A stretch of DNA of 11,235 nt, taken from an uncultured Lachnospiraceae bacterium. Its GTDB lineage: Bacteria > Bacillota > Clostridia > Lachnospirales > Lachnospiraceae. Within the stretch, counting starts at the first letter, position 1. Each line of letters starts with the position of its first letter. The notes under the pieces are model-generated. The model was not told the origin of the DNA. It saw only the letters and a program-made list of their open reading frames with translations, and did no database searches. This document shows, piece by piece, positions 1-7,302 of the stretch. A program made the translations under genes and the position numbers. The DNA lies in contig CACZQX010000141.1 of assembly GCA_902783445.1 (NCBI GenBank), positions 1 to 11,235 of the forward strand, written 5' to 3'.

Positions 1-1
1 C

Positions 2-763
2 ATAACTCTAAACAACATATCATTATTCGACGACCTGAAATTGGCGGCAAAAGATGCGGATTACGTCATTGAAGCAATACCTGAAAAGCTTGAACTTAAG
101 CAAGATTTGTTTAATAAACTGGATATGATTTGCGGCGAAAACACAATCTTTGCCAGCAATACATCAAGCCTTAAACTTTCCGATATGATAGCAAATCTTC
201 CCGAAAGCAGAAAAGCAAAAACTATGATTTGCCATTGGTACAATCCGGGACATTTGATTCCTATTGCGGAACTGTCTTACTTTGGAAATATGTCTAAAGA
301 GGATTTTGACATTGTATATGAGCTTTATGAAAACTGCGAAAAAGTGCCGATTAAAGTGCTAAAGGACATTCCGGGTATGATAGCAAATCGTCTGTTACAT
401 GCCCAGGCCAGAGAAGTCTTTTATTTAAACTCAATCGGCGCAGCATCACCGGAAGATATTGATAAAGCTTTGATGTTTGGACCATGCTTTAGAAATGCCA
501 CAACAGGCATGTTGGAAGTTGCCGATATGGGCGGACTTGATGTATGGACGGCCGCAGAAGACAACTTCTTTCCGGCTCTCGATAACTCCACCAAAGCCAA
601 CGAAGCAATGCGTTCACTTGTTAAAGAAGGTAATCTGGGAATGAAATCCGGCAAAGGTTTCTATGAATATCCGGCAGACAAGAAAGAAAAAATCGTGGAA
701 AACTTCAACGCAAGACTGATTGAACAACAAAAAACAAGTAAGAAATTTAAAACTATCGAATAA
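2..763 (+). CDS. 3-hydroxyacyl-CoA dehydrogenase family protein (5'-truncated)
   Basis: This is the C-terminal part of an NAD-dependent 3-hydroxyacyl-CoA dehydrogenase (COG1250-like), which interconverts 3-hydroxyacyl-CoA and 3-oxoacyl-CoA in fatty-acid or butyrate-type metabolism in the cytosol. The frame is open from base 2, so the start and the first Rossmann glycine motif lie outside the window; the TTG at 41 is not a credible start. Numbering residues from base 41, the NAD-domain end DADYVIEAIPE is near 5-15, SNTSS at 39-43, the catalytic His at 65 (HWYNP) with its partner Glu at 77, and the Asn of GMIANRLL at 116. The C-terminal helical domain ends with GMKSGKGFYEYP. HWYNP in place of the usual HFFNP, and the later LEVADMGGLDVW segment, suggest a sub-family that may act on other 3-hydroxy acids, so the exact substrate is open. 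Confidence 0.9.
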   Translation: MTLNNISLFDDLKLAAKDADYVIEAIPEKLELKQDLFNKLDMICGENTIFASNTSSLKLSDMIANLPESRKAKTMICHWYNPGHLIPIAELSYFGNMSKEDFDIVYELYENCEKVPIKVLKDIPGMIANRLLHAQAREVFYLNSIGAASPEDIDKALMFGPCFRNATTGMLEVADMGGLDVWTAAEDNFFPALDNSTKANEAMRSLVKEGNLGMKSGKGFYEYPADKKEKIVENFNARLIEQQKTSKKFKTIE

Positions 764-766
764 GCT

Positions 767-795
767 TTGACATTAGAAGAAAATAGATTTATAAA
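767..795 (+). promoter_or_regulatory. Consensus-like sigma-A promoter inside a convergent intergenic gap
   Basis: TTGACA at 767-772 and TATAAA at 790-795 are separated by exactly 17 bases, which predicts a start near 802. It begins four bases after the stop codon of the upstream dehydrogenase and points at the 3' end of the minus-strand flavoprotein gene. No convincing protein gene follows, but a large hairpin begins about 16 bases after the predicted start. It could drive a small RNA or could be a chance match; the match is seen, the activity is inferred. Confidence 0.5.
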
Positions 796-817
796 ATACC
801 TTGAAATGCCTTCGGAA

Positions 818-890
818 GATTAAAAATACTCAAAGCAAATGATTTGGCAAAGGAACGTGGTGGTTGCCGTTTGCGAGAGTATTTTTAATC
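818..890. repeat. 73-nt nested inverted repeat between convergent genes (bidirectional terminator or small RNA)
   Basis: The outer arms 818-831 (GATTAAAAATACTC) and 877-890 (GAGTATTTTTAATC) are perfect 14-base reverse complements. Inside them 835-839 pairs with 870-874 (5 bp) and 846-850 pairs with 864-868 (5 bp), leaving a 13-base loop at 851-863. Each outer 3' arm carries a run of five T on either strand, so the element could end transcription from both the dehydrogenase gene and the flavoprotein gene. A classical terminator has a short GC-rich stem followed by T; this one is long, nested and AT-rich at its base, so a structured RNA or a palindromic repeat unit is an alternative. Confidence 0.7.
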
Positions 891-912
891 TAACAGAGGC
901 CTACACAGAGTT

Positions 913-2274
913 TTATCCAACAATCTGTCTTGCCACATATATGCCGCTGGCGCTGGCGTGTGATAGGGAATGAGTGATTCCGCTGCCGTCGCCGATTACA
1001 TACAAGCCATCGTGCTTGGTCATAAGGTTTTTATCGACCTTAACTTCCATGTTGTAAAATTTAACTTCCACGCCGTAAAGAAGAGTATCGTCGTTTGCGG
1101 TTCCCGGAGCGATTTTATCCAGAGCATAAATCATTTCAATGATTCCGTCCAAAATACGCTTTGGAAGAACCAGGCTTAAATCCCCGGCCGAAGCATTAAG
1201 CGTCGGTATGGTAAAGGATTCCGCGATGCTTTTTTCTTTGCTTCTGTGTCCCGTCATCAGATCGCCGAAACGTTGCACGATAACGCCGCCGCCCAACATG
1301 TTCGAAAGTTTTGCGATACTTTCGCCGTATCCGTTGGAATCTTTAAAAGGCTCGGAAAAATGCTTTGTAACAAGAAGAGCGAAGTTGGTGTTTCCGGTTT
1401 GCTTTTCCGGGTCCTCGTAGGAATGGCCGTTAACCGTAACGATACCGTTGGTGTTTTCATTAACAACGGCCCCCTTTGGATTCATACAGAATGTACGAAC
1501 CAAATCTCCGTATTTTTCGGTGCGGTAAACGATTTTGCTTTCATACAATTCATCCGTAAGGTGGGAGAAGACTTCCGCAGGAAGTTCCACGCGCACACCC
1601 AGGTCCACACGGTTTGATTTTGTGCCGATATCAAGGGATTTACATACGCTTTCCATCCATTTGCTGCCGCTTCGACCTGCGGAAATAACGCATTTCTTTC
1701 CGTCGTAGCTTTTACCCTTGGAAATAATGCGATATCCGCCATCGATGATTTCTACGCTGTCAACGGCGCTGTCAAAGTAAAATTCAACCTTGTCTTTAAG
1801 AAAAGCATAAAGATTTTCCAAAACAACATAGTTAATATCCGTGCCAAGATGACGAACGGAAGCATCAAGCAAATGAAGTCCGTTTTGGATACACATTCTT
1901 TTGATATCCGTGCCGGTGGTTGAGTAAAGCTTGGTGCCTTCGCCACCGTATTTTAGGTTGATTTTATCCACATAATACATAAGATCCAAGGCGGTTTTTT
2001 TGCCGATATATTCATACAATGTTCCGCCGAAATCGTTTGTTATGTTATATTTGCCGTCGGAAAAAGCGCCTGCACCGCCAAAACCGCTCATAATTGAGCA
2101 ACGCTCACAGTGAATGCAAGATTTAATCTTATCTCCGTCAATAGGACAGTGACGCTTTTCGAGCTCATGTCCCATTTCGAATATTGCTATTTTTAAATCG
2201 GGTTTTTTTGAAACTAACTCATAAGCGGTAAAAATACCGCCGGGACCCGCCCCTATAATAATTACATCATACAT
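913..2274 (-). CDS. FAD-dependent dehydrogenase of the uncharacterised COG2509 type
   Basis: This is a 453-residue flavoprotein whose substrate is unknown. The N-terminus is a dinucleotide-binding fold with GAGPGG at residues 8-13 and an acidic residue at the end of the second strand (E33), as expected for FAD binding. A cysteine cluster follows (C43, C53, C56, C59, the last three as CxxCxxC), leading into the glycine-rich FGGAGAFSDGK near 65-75. The C-terminus has the closing FAD motif GDGSG (428-432) and HSLSHASASG. The combination matches 'uncharacterised FAD-dependent dehydrogenase' proteins common in anaerobes. The ATG at 2274 is preceded by AGGAGA at 2289-2284, nine bases upstream, which fixes the start. 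It is transcribed alone, divergently from the dgt-like gene. The cysteines might hold a metal, an iron-sulphur cluster or a redox disulphide; the sequence does not decide. Confidence 0.9.
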   Translation of the reverse strand: MYDVIIIGAGPGGIFTAYELVSKKPDLKIAIFEMGHELEKRHCPIDGDKIKSCIHCERCSIMSGFGGAGAFSDGKYNITNDFGGTLYEYIGKKTALDLMYYVDKINLKYGGEGTKLYSTTGTDIKRMCIQNGLHLLDASVRHLGTDINYVVLENLYAFLKDKVEFYFDSAVDSVEIIDGGYRIISKGKSYDGKKCVISAGRSGSKWMESVCKSLDIGTKSNRVDLGVRVELPAEVFSHLTDELYESKIVYRTEKYGDLVRTFCMNPKGAVVNENTNGIVTVNGHSYEDPEKQTGNTNFALLVTKHFSEPFKDSNGYGESIAKLSNMLGGGVIVQRFGDLMTGHRSKEKSIAESFTIPTLNASAGDLSLVLPKRILDGIIEMIYALDKIAPGTANDDTLLYGVEVKFYNMEVKVDKNLMTKHDGLYVIGDGSGITHSLSHASASGIYVARQIVG

Positions 2275-2283
2275 ATAATATCT

Positions 2284-2289
2284 TCTCCT
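2284..2289 (-). promoter_or_regulatory. Ribosome binding site of the flavoprotein gene
   Basis: Read on the minus strand this is AGGAGA, nine bases before the ATG at 2274. It supports that start codon; no other candidate start in the frame has a comparable site. Confidence 0.75.
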
Positions 2290-2307
2290 GATAATTATTT
2301 TTAAACC

Positions 2308-2342
2308 ATTATAATTATATTAATAAGACGGAAAAATAGCAA
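2308..2342 (-). promoter_or_regulatory. Sigma-A promoter of the flavoprotein gene, with tandem -10 boxes
   Basis: On the minus strand a -35 box TTGCTA (2342-2337) is followed after 17 bases by TATAAT (2319-2314), and a second TATAAT directly abuts it (2313-2308). The predicted start is near 2307 for the first box and about six bases further for the second, giving a short leader of about 25-35 nt. The first box has the ideal spacing; the second would need a 23-base spacer and is probably only an AT-rich discriminator. Confidence 0.7.
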
Positions 2343-2408
2343 CGATTTCATTTTTTATAATCTCAAATACAAAAAAATAAAAAAAATACATAAAAATCAC
2401 AAGTTTTG

Positions 2409-2417
2409 TGGTATAGT
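2409..2417 (+). promoter_or_regulatory. Extended -10 promoter candidate for the dgt-dnaG-rpoD-trmK operon
   Basis: TGGTATAGT at 2409-2417 is a TGn extended -10 element with a five-of-six match to TATAAT. No good -35 box lies 17 bases upstream (CATAAA at 2389-2394). Transcription would begin near 2424, about 60 bases before the first ATG. This is the best plus-strand candidate in the 210-base divergent gap, but it is only a motif match. Confidence 0.45.
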
Positions 2418-2484
2418 AGTAAAGTAGGCCTTATTATAGGCAAATTTAAGTTTTCGGTTTTTTGTTATTACAACGGGGAAGAAA

Positions 2485-3507
2485 ATGAACGAGATTAGTA
2501 TTAGGGAACAAATCGAAAATTGTGAAGATCGGTATTTATCGGAGTTTGCGGTCAGAAGCAAAGATTGTCACGATTCAAGGGATGTATGGGAAGAACCTTG
2601 TGACATGCGTACGGAGTTTCAAAGAGATCGCGACAGGATTCTTCACTGCAAATCTTTCAGAAGACTTAAACACAAAACTCAAGTGTTTTTGGCTCCGGCC
2701 GGGGATCACTACAGAACTAGGCTGACGCACACACTTGAAGTATCTCAAATCGCAAGATCGATTTCAAAAGCACTGTTTTTAAACGAGGATTTAACCGAAG
2801 CAATCGCTCTCGGCCACGATCTTGGTCATACGCCTTTCGGACATGCGGGAGAGCGTGCGTTGGACGGCGTAAGAGATGGTTTGCATTTCTCTCATTGCGA
2901 ACACAGCATAAGGATTGTGGAACTCCTTGAAAAAGACGGTCAAGGCCTTAATTTAACAAAAGAAGTAAGAGACGGTATACTTAATCACCGCTCAAGCGGA
3001 ATGCCTGCAACGCTTGAAGGTAAAGTGGTTCGTCTGTCAGATAAAATAGCATACATTAATCATGATATTGATGATGCAATAAGAGCAGGTATTTTAACCG
3101 AGTCGGATATACCCTTAAAGCTTTCAAAAACCTTGGGTAATTCTACAAAAGAGAGATTGAATACTCTTATTCATGATGTGGTTATCAATTCGACCGGTAA
3201 AAATGCGATAGAAATGTCCGCGGACATAAAAATGGCAATGAACGAGCTCAGACAATTTTTGTTTGAGAATGTTTACAGCAACCCCATAGCAAAGGGTGAA
3301 GAAACAAAGGCTATCGAGATGGTTAAGCAGCTTTTTAATTATTATATGGAGCATGACGAGCTTTTACCGAAGGATGCCTACATTCGTGCAGCGGCGCGAA
3401 AAGAGCCGAAGGAATACGCTGTTTGCGACTATATAGCCGCAATGAGTGATCAATATTCGGTAGAAAAATATAAAGAACTTTTTATTCCGAATTTTTGGAA
3501 TTTTTAA
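2485..3507 (+). CDS. dgt: Deoxyguanosinetriphosphate triphosphohydrolase-like HD protein
   Basis: This is a 340-residue HD-superfamily dNTP triphosphohydrolase, shorter than the E. coli Dgt (about 500 residues) and of the length of the dGTPase-like proteins of Gram-positive bacteria. Family members cleave dNTPs to the deoxynucleoside and triphosphate. The metal site is visible: H82 in THTLEV, the HD pair H111-D112 within GHDLGHTPFGH, and D186 in LSDKIAY. The family signature RDRDRILHCKSFRRLKHKTQVF lies at about 47-68. The ATG at 2485 is preceded by GGGGA at 2475-2479. It is followed after 14 bases by dnaG, the same order as in many Clostridia, which ties dNTP pool control to the replication primase. 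True preference for dGTP cannot be read from sequence, and the symbol is by family. Confidence 0.9.
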   Translation: MNEISIREQIENCEDRYLSEFAVRSKDCHDSRDVWEEPCDMRTEFQRDRDRILHCKSFRRLKHKTQVFLAPAGDHYRTRLTHTLEVSQIARSISKALFLNEDLTEAIALGHDLGHTPFGHAGERALDGVRDGLHFSHCEHSIRIVELLEKDGQGLNLTKEVRDGILNHRSSGMPATLEGKVVRLSDKIAYINHDIDDAIRAGILTESDIPLKLSKTLGNSTKERLNTLIHDVVINSTGKNAIEMSADIKMAMNELRQFLFENVYSNPIAKGEETKAIEMVKQLFNYYMEHDELLPKDAYIRAAARKEPKEYAVCDYIAAMSDQYSVEKYKELFIPNFWNF

Positions 3508-3521
3508 GATAAGGTTGTTAG

Positions 3522-5288
3522 ATGTATTACTCGGATGATTTTTTGGATGAAGTGAGGATGAATAGTGATATTGTTGATGTCATTTCTTCATACGTTAAGT
3601 TAAAACGTAATGGTAATGGCTATGTGGGTTTATGCCCATTCCATAGCGAAAAAACCCCTTCATTTCACGTAACGCCGTCAAAGCAGATGTATTACTGCTT
3701 TGGTTGCCATGATGGCGGCTCGGTTTTTACATTTATTCAAAAAATAGAGAATTTTAACTTTCCCGAAGCGGTCGAGTTTTTGGCAAAACGCGCCAATATG
3801 TCTCTTCCGGAAGAATCAAACAACCAAAAGCTTAAGCAAGAATCCGGGATTCGCGACCAAATTCTCGAGATAAACAAGCTTGCGGGATTATATTTTTATA
3901 ATATCTTAAAAAGCGAAAAGGGAAGCAGAGGGCTTAAATATTTGACGGATCGCGGTTTGACCAAAGAGACCATAGTTTCTTTCGGTCTCGGTCTTTCCGA
4001 TAGATACAAAGATGATTTGTACAGATATTTAAAATCTAAAGGCTATTCGGATGATATCATCAGTCAGAGCGGACTTGTTAAGATTAAAGAATCCGGCGCT
4101 TTGGATTACTTTTGGGACAGGGTTATGTTCCCGATTTTTAACGAAAGAGGAAATGTTATTGCCTTCGGTGGAAGAATAATGGGTAAAGGGGAACCCAAAT
4201 ATTTGAACTCTCCCGAAACAAAGGCATTTAATAAACGCCGCAATCTTTTTGCACTTAACATTGCAAAGAAGAGCAAGCGGGGAAATATTATTTTGTGCGA
4301 AGGCTATATGGATGTTATTTCACTGCACCAGGCAGGTTTTGACAATGCGGTTGCATCTTTGGGTACCGCTTTCACACCGGAACAGGCGAGTCTCATTAAG
4401 CGATATGCTGATGTTGTTTACACATCCTATGACAGTGACGGTGCGGGACAAAGCGCAACATTAAAGGCTATCGACCTTCTTCGCGATGCGGGAATCAAAA
4501 GCAGGGTTATTGATTTAAAACCTTACAAAGATCCCGATGAATTTATTAAAGGCGAGGGAAATGAAAGTTTCGAAAGGCGCATGGAAAACGCCAGAAACGG
4601 ATTTTTCTTTGTATTGGATGTTAAACGCAACAACTTAAATCTTTCTGACCCGGATGAAAAAACGGAATTCGACAATTATGTCTGCATGAGGCTGGGAACT
4701 ATTGAAGATGTGGTTGAGCGTGAAAATTATACAAGCGCAACATGTAAAGAATACGGACTGGATGAAAGAACTATAAGAGAAAAACTCAGCAATATCGGTC
4801 CGGAGCTTCAAAAACAAAAAATCGCAAAGCAGCAAAGAGAAGAAAGAATTGTTTTGGATAGGGAAAGGCGTAATAAACTAAGCCTTATGGATGAGCTTCA
4901 AAATCTGCTTATTACTGCGATTGTTGATGATGCAAGTATTTATACGGCTGTTTCAAAATACATCAGCGTAGACGATTTCGAAGGAGATCTCTATAAAAAA
5001 ATCGCGGGAATTGTTTTTGAACAGGCAAAAGAGGGTAACGTTAATGCCGCACGTATTATTGACTCCATCAGCGATGATGAAGAAAGAACCGCTGTTTCGG
5101 GTATGTTCAATACAAATGCGTTAGGCGATGGTGACATTGAGGTTAGGCAAAAAGCCATAACCGACTATGTAATAGGTATTAAAACGAAAAGTCTGGAAAA
5201 AGAGATAGGAGAAGTTAAAGACTTTTCGGAGATTATTAAACTTGAACAAACTATGGATGAAATAAAGAAAATAAAGAATATTTTCTGA
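3522..5288 (+). CDS. dnaG: DNA primase
   Basis: This 588-residue DnaG synthesises the RNA primers for Okazaki fragments and the leading strand at the fork, working with the DnaB helicase. The N-terminal CHC2 zinc finger has C38, H41, C59 and C62. The catalytic core follows (NTD signature PKYLNSPET about 225-233), with the TOPRIM domain at roughly 255-335: the conserved E260 in CEGYMD and the acidic pair D304/D306 in SYDSDGAGQ coordinate the metal ions. The region after about 440 is the less conserved helicase-binding domain. Length matches the usual ~590-600. The start has the modest site TAAGG at 3510-3514, 14 bases after the dgt-like stop, so both are likely on one transcript. No frameshift or missing key residue is seen. 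Confidence 0.98.
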   Translation: MYYSDDFLDEVRMNSDIVDVISSYVKLKRNGNGYVGLCPFHSEKTPSFHVTPSKQMYYCFGCHDGGSVFTFIQKIENFNFPEAVEFLAKRANMSLPEESNNQKLKQESGIRDQILEINKLAGLYFYNILKSEKGSRGLKYLTDRGLTKETIVSFGLGLSDRYKDDLYRYLKSKGYSDDIISQSGLVKIKESGALDYFWDRVMFPIFNERGNVIAFGGRIMGKGEPKYLNSPETKAFNKRRNLFALNIAKKSKRGNIILCEGYMDVISLHQAGFDNAVASLGTAFTPEQASLIKRYADVVYTSYDSDGAGQSATLKAIDLLRDAGIKSRVIDLKPYKDPDEFIKGEGNESFERRMENARNGFFFVLDVKRNNLNLSDPDEKTEFDNYVCMRLGTIEDVVERENYTSATCKEYGLDERTIREKLSNIGPELQKQKIAKQQREERIVLDRERRNKLSLMDELQNLLITAIVDDASIYTAVSKYISVDDFEGDLYKKIAGIVFEQAKEGNVNAARIIDSISDDEERTAVSGMFNTNALGDGDIEVRQKAITDYVIGIKTKSLEKEIGEVKDFSEIIKLEQTMDEIKKIKNIF

Positions 5289-5302
5289 TTCTTATCTTTA
5301 AC

Positions 5303-5308
5303 GGGAGG
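5303..5308 (+). promoter_or_regulatory. Strong ribosome binding site of rpoD
   Basis: GGGAGG six bases before the ATG at 5315 is the strongest ribosome binding site in the operon. It sits in the 26-base gap after dnaG, consistent with the sigma factor being translated more often than the primase from the same message. Confidence 0.8.
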
Positions 5309-5314
5309 TTTTAA

Positions 5315-6526
5315 ATGGCTAGAAAGAAAAAAGAAGCAACCGAGGAAATTAATGTAAACGATGTGGCGGTTGCCGAAAATGCGGATGAAGAAGTAAAAAA
5401 CGTTTCCGAAGATACGGAAGAATCTTTGTTTACGGAAAAACTGGAAGCATTGGTTGAATATGCCAAAAAGAAAAAGAATGTTATCGAATACACGGAAATA
5501 AGCAGTCATTTTTCGGGTGTTACGCTTGATTCCGATAAATATGACAAGATTCTTGATACTCTTGACGGATATAACATCGATGTTTTAAGGATGGACGAAT
5601 CGGAAGATGATATCTTGATCGAAAGCGACGATGAAGAAGTGGACGAGGACGAGGACGATATCGAAAATATCGACAGCATCTTCCAAATGGAAAATGTTAA
5701 TATCGAAGATCCGGTAAGAATGTATCTTAAAGAAATAGGCAAAGTGCCCCTTTTGTCTGCGGATGAAGAGGTTGAGCTTGCAAAGAAAATGGAACTTGGT
5801 GACGAAGAGGCAAAAAAACGTCTTGCTGAGGCGAACCTTAGACTCGTTGTAAGTATCGCAAAAAAATATGTGGGCCGCGGCATGCTTTTCTTGGATCTTA
5901 TACAAGAGGGCAATTTGGGCCTTATAAAAGCCGTAGAAAAGTTTGATTACAGAAAAGGCTACAAATTCAGCACATACGCTACATGGTGGATCAGACAGGC
6001 CATAACCAGAGCCATTGCGGACCAGGCAAGGACCATTCGTATACCGGTTCATATGGTTGAAACCATCAATAAATTAATAAGAGTTTCGAGACAATTGTTG
6101 CAAGAGCTTGGTCGTGAACCGTCTCCGGAAGAAATAGCCGAAAGAATGGAACTTCCTGTTTCGAGAGTTCGCGAAATTATTAAAGTTTCGCAAGAACCCG
6201 TTTCTTTGGAAACACCTATTGGCGAAGAGGAAGATTCACATCTCGGAGATTTCATTCAAGATGATAATGTTCCGTCACCTGCGGATGCGGCTTCTTTTGC
6301 ACTTATGAAAGAGCAGCTTTCTGAGGTTTTGACAACTCTTACGGAAAGAGAACAGAAGGTTTTGAGACTTCGCTTCGGTCTTGATGACGGTCGTGGCAGA
6401 ACTTTGGAAGAAGTGGGCAAAGAGTTTAATGTAACTCGTGAAAGAATCAGACAGATTGAAGCAAAAGCTCTTCGTAAACTTCGCCATCCGAGCCGTTCTA
6501 AAAAATTAAAGGATTATTTGGATTAA
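5315..6526 (+). CDS. rpoD: RNA polymerase primary sigma factor (sigma-A / sigma-70)
   Basis: This 403-residue protein directs core RNA polymerase to housekeeping promoters. Domains in order: a divergent region 1.1 (about 40-95); a very acidic linker at about 94-120; region 1.2 from DPVRMYLKEIG (132-142); regions 2.1-2.4 from about 170 to 245 with NLRLVVSIAKKY, the hallmark LDLIQEGNLGLIKAVEKFD and YATWWIRQAITRAI, which binds the -10 box; region 3 (about 247-325); and region 4.2 with the helix-turn-helix RTLEEVGKEFNVTRERIRQIE (362-382) that reads the -35 box. All hallmark segments are intact, and the promoters seen in this window (TTGACA-17-TATAAT type) fit its specificity. The gene lies 26 bases after dnaG and overlaps trmK by one base. 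Sigma-70 paralogues for sporulation lack this length and region 1.1, so the primary role is secure. Confidence 0.98.
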   Translation: MARKKKEATEEINVNDVAVAENADEEVKNVSEDTEESLFTEKLEALVEYAKKKKNVIEYTEISSHFSGVTLDSDKYDKILDTLDGYNIDVLRMDESEDDILIESDDEEVDEDEDDIENIDSIFQMENVNIEDPVRMYLKEIGKVPLLSADEEVELAKKMELGDEEAKKRLAEANLRLVVSIAKKYVGRGMLFLDLIQEGNLGLIKAVEKFDYRKGYKFSTYATWWIRQAITRAIADQARTIRIPVHMVETINKLIRVSRQLLQELGREPSPEEIAERMELPVSRVREIIKVSQEPVSLETPIGEEEDSHLGDFIQDDNVPSPADAASFALMKEQLSEVLTTLTEREQKVLRLRFGLDDGRGRTLEEVGKEFNVTRERIRQIEAKALRKLRHPSRSKKLKDYLD

Positions 6527-7242
6527 TGAAAAAAACTCCGGATTTGTCGGCAAGACTTAACTGGCTGGCAAGCAATGTTTCAAAAGAAAGCTTTGCGGAT
6601 ATAGGTACGGACCATGCTTATGTTCCCATTTATCTTGCTTTACAGGGAAAGGTTAAAAAAGCGATTGCAGCGGATGTTGCAAAGGGTCCTCTTGAAATAG
6701 CAAAGAAAAACATTGAAGACTATCATCTTGAAAAGCTTGTTGAAACCAGGCTTTCCGACGGTTTGAAAAATATAGAAAATAACGAAGTGGAAAGCGTTTT
6801 GATAGCGGGAATGGGCGGAATGTTGATTAAAGACATTTTGGAAGCCGATCCGGATAAGACAAAAAGTTTTGAAAGCTTTTTGCTTTCGCCCCATTCGGAT
6901 CATGCAAGTCTCAGACGTTGCTTGTATGATTTGGGCTTTGAAATATGTAAGGAAGATATGATTTTCGATGAAGGAAAGTATTATCTTTTGATTGAAGCAA
7001 AAAACAAGTCCGACGACGATTCGCAGGGAAGCCCGGAAGATGATGAATTAAAGGATGTTTATTTGGAGTACGGAAAGCTGCTTATTGAATCGAAAAACGA
7101 AGTTTTGAAAGCTTATCTTTTAAAATCCAAATCTACTTACGAAAACATTTTAAAAAATGTAATGGATAAATCACCTGAAGGTGTTATAAAAGTTCAAAAA
7201 GAACTTGATACTATCAACAAAGCAATAGAGCTTATGAAATAA
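6526..7242 (+). CDS. trmK: tRNA (adenine(22)-N1)-methyltransferase TrmK
   Basis: This 238-residue SAM-dependent methyltransferase is of the TrmK/YqfN family, which makes m1A22 in the D-arm region of certain tRNAs in Gram-positive bacteria. The Rossmann-like SAM site shows ADIGTDHAYVP at 24-34, the acidic D50 after strand two, and AGMGGMLI at 94-101. The segment LLSPHSDHASLR (119-130) takes the place of the family's LxPxxxxxxLR motif. The C-terminal part (about 175-238) is a helical coiled-coil-like tail, as expected. Its ATG overlaps the rpoD stop by one base (TAATG), a typical arrangement for coupled translation; AAAGG at 6508-6512 inside rpoD can serve as its ribosome binding site. In many Firmicutes the next gene is a Nif3-like protein; here a nucleoside kinase follows after 60 bases. 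Confidence 0.93.
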   Translation: MKKTPDLSARLNWLASNVSKESFADIGTDHAYVPIYLALQGKVKKAIAADVAKGPLEIAKKNIEDYHLEKLVETRLSDGLKNIENNEVESVLIAGMGGMLIKDILEADPDKTKSFESFLLSPHSDHASLRRCLYDLGFEICKEDMIFDEGKYYLLIEAKNKSDDDSQGSPEDDELKDVYLEYGKLLIESKNEVLKAYLLKSKSTYENILKNVMDKSPEGVIKVQKELDTINKAIELMK

Positions 7243-7302
7243 TTATTGTTGTGTGTCAAATTGGGGATGACATGCGGCAAAATTTAAGGAGATGTATAAA
7301 TT

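Noticed and set aside
820..888. A frame through the hairpin reads LKILKANDLAKERGGCRLREYF, faintly like the 'AKERGGKCLS-EY' stretch of some zinc-ribbon or nuclease-like proteins.
   Set aside because: It is 22 residues with no start codon or ribosome binding site, and the stretch is better explained by the palindrome. It might be a gene remnant, but the match is too short.
839..973. A 44-codon plus-strand frame from ATG at 839 running into the flavoprotein gene.
   Set aside because: No ribosome binding site, and most of it is antisense to the 3' end of a real gene.
970..1617. Several plus-strand open frames of 69-123 codons opposite the flavoprotein gene.
   Set aside because: They overlap one another and lie antisense to a well-supported protein; the compositions are not protein-like and there are no ribosome binding sites.
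2428..2441. GCCT/AGGC hairpin in the leader of the dgt-like gene.
   Set aside because: A four-base stem is expected by chance.
5506..6052. Long minus-strand frames opposite rpoD (up to 155 codons).
   Set aside because: They are shadows of rpoD coding bias (Ser/Phe-rich complements of acidic codons), without start signals.
7254..7272. TGTCA/TGACA dyad between trmK and the kinase gene as a terminator.
   Set aside because: Only five base pairs and no T-run follows; read-through is more likely.
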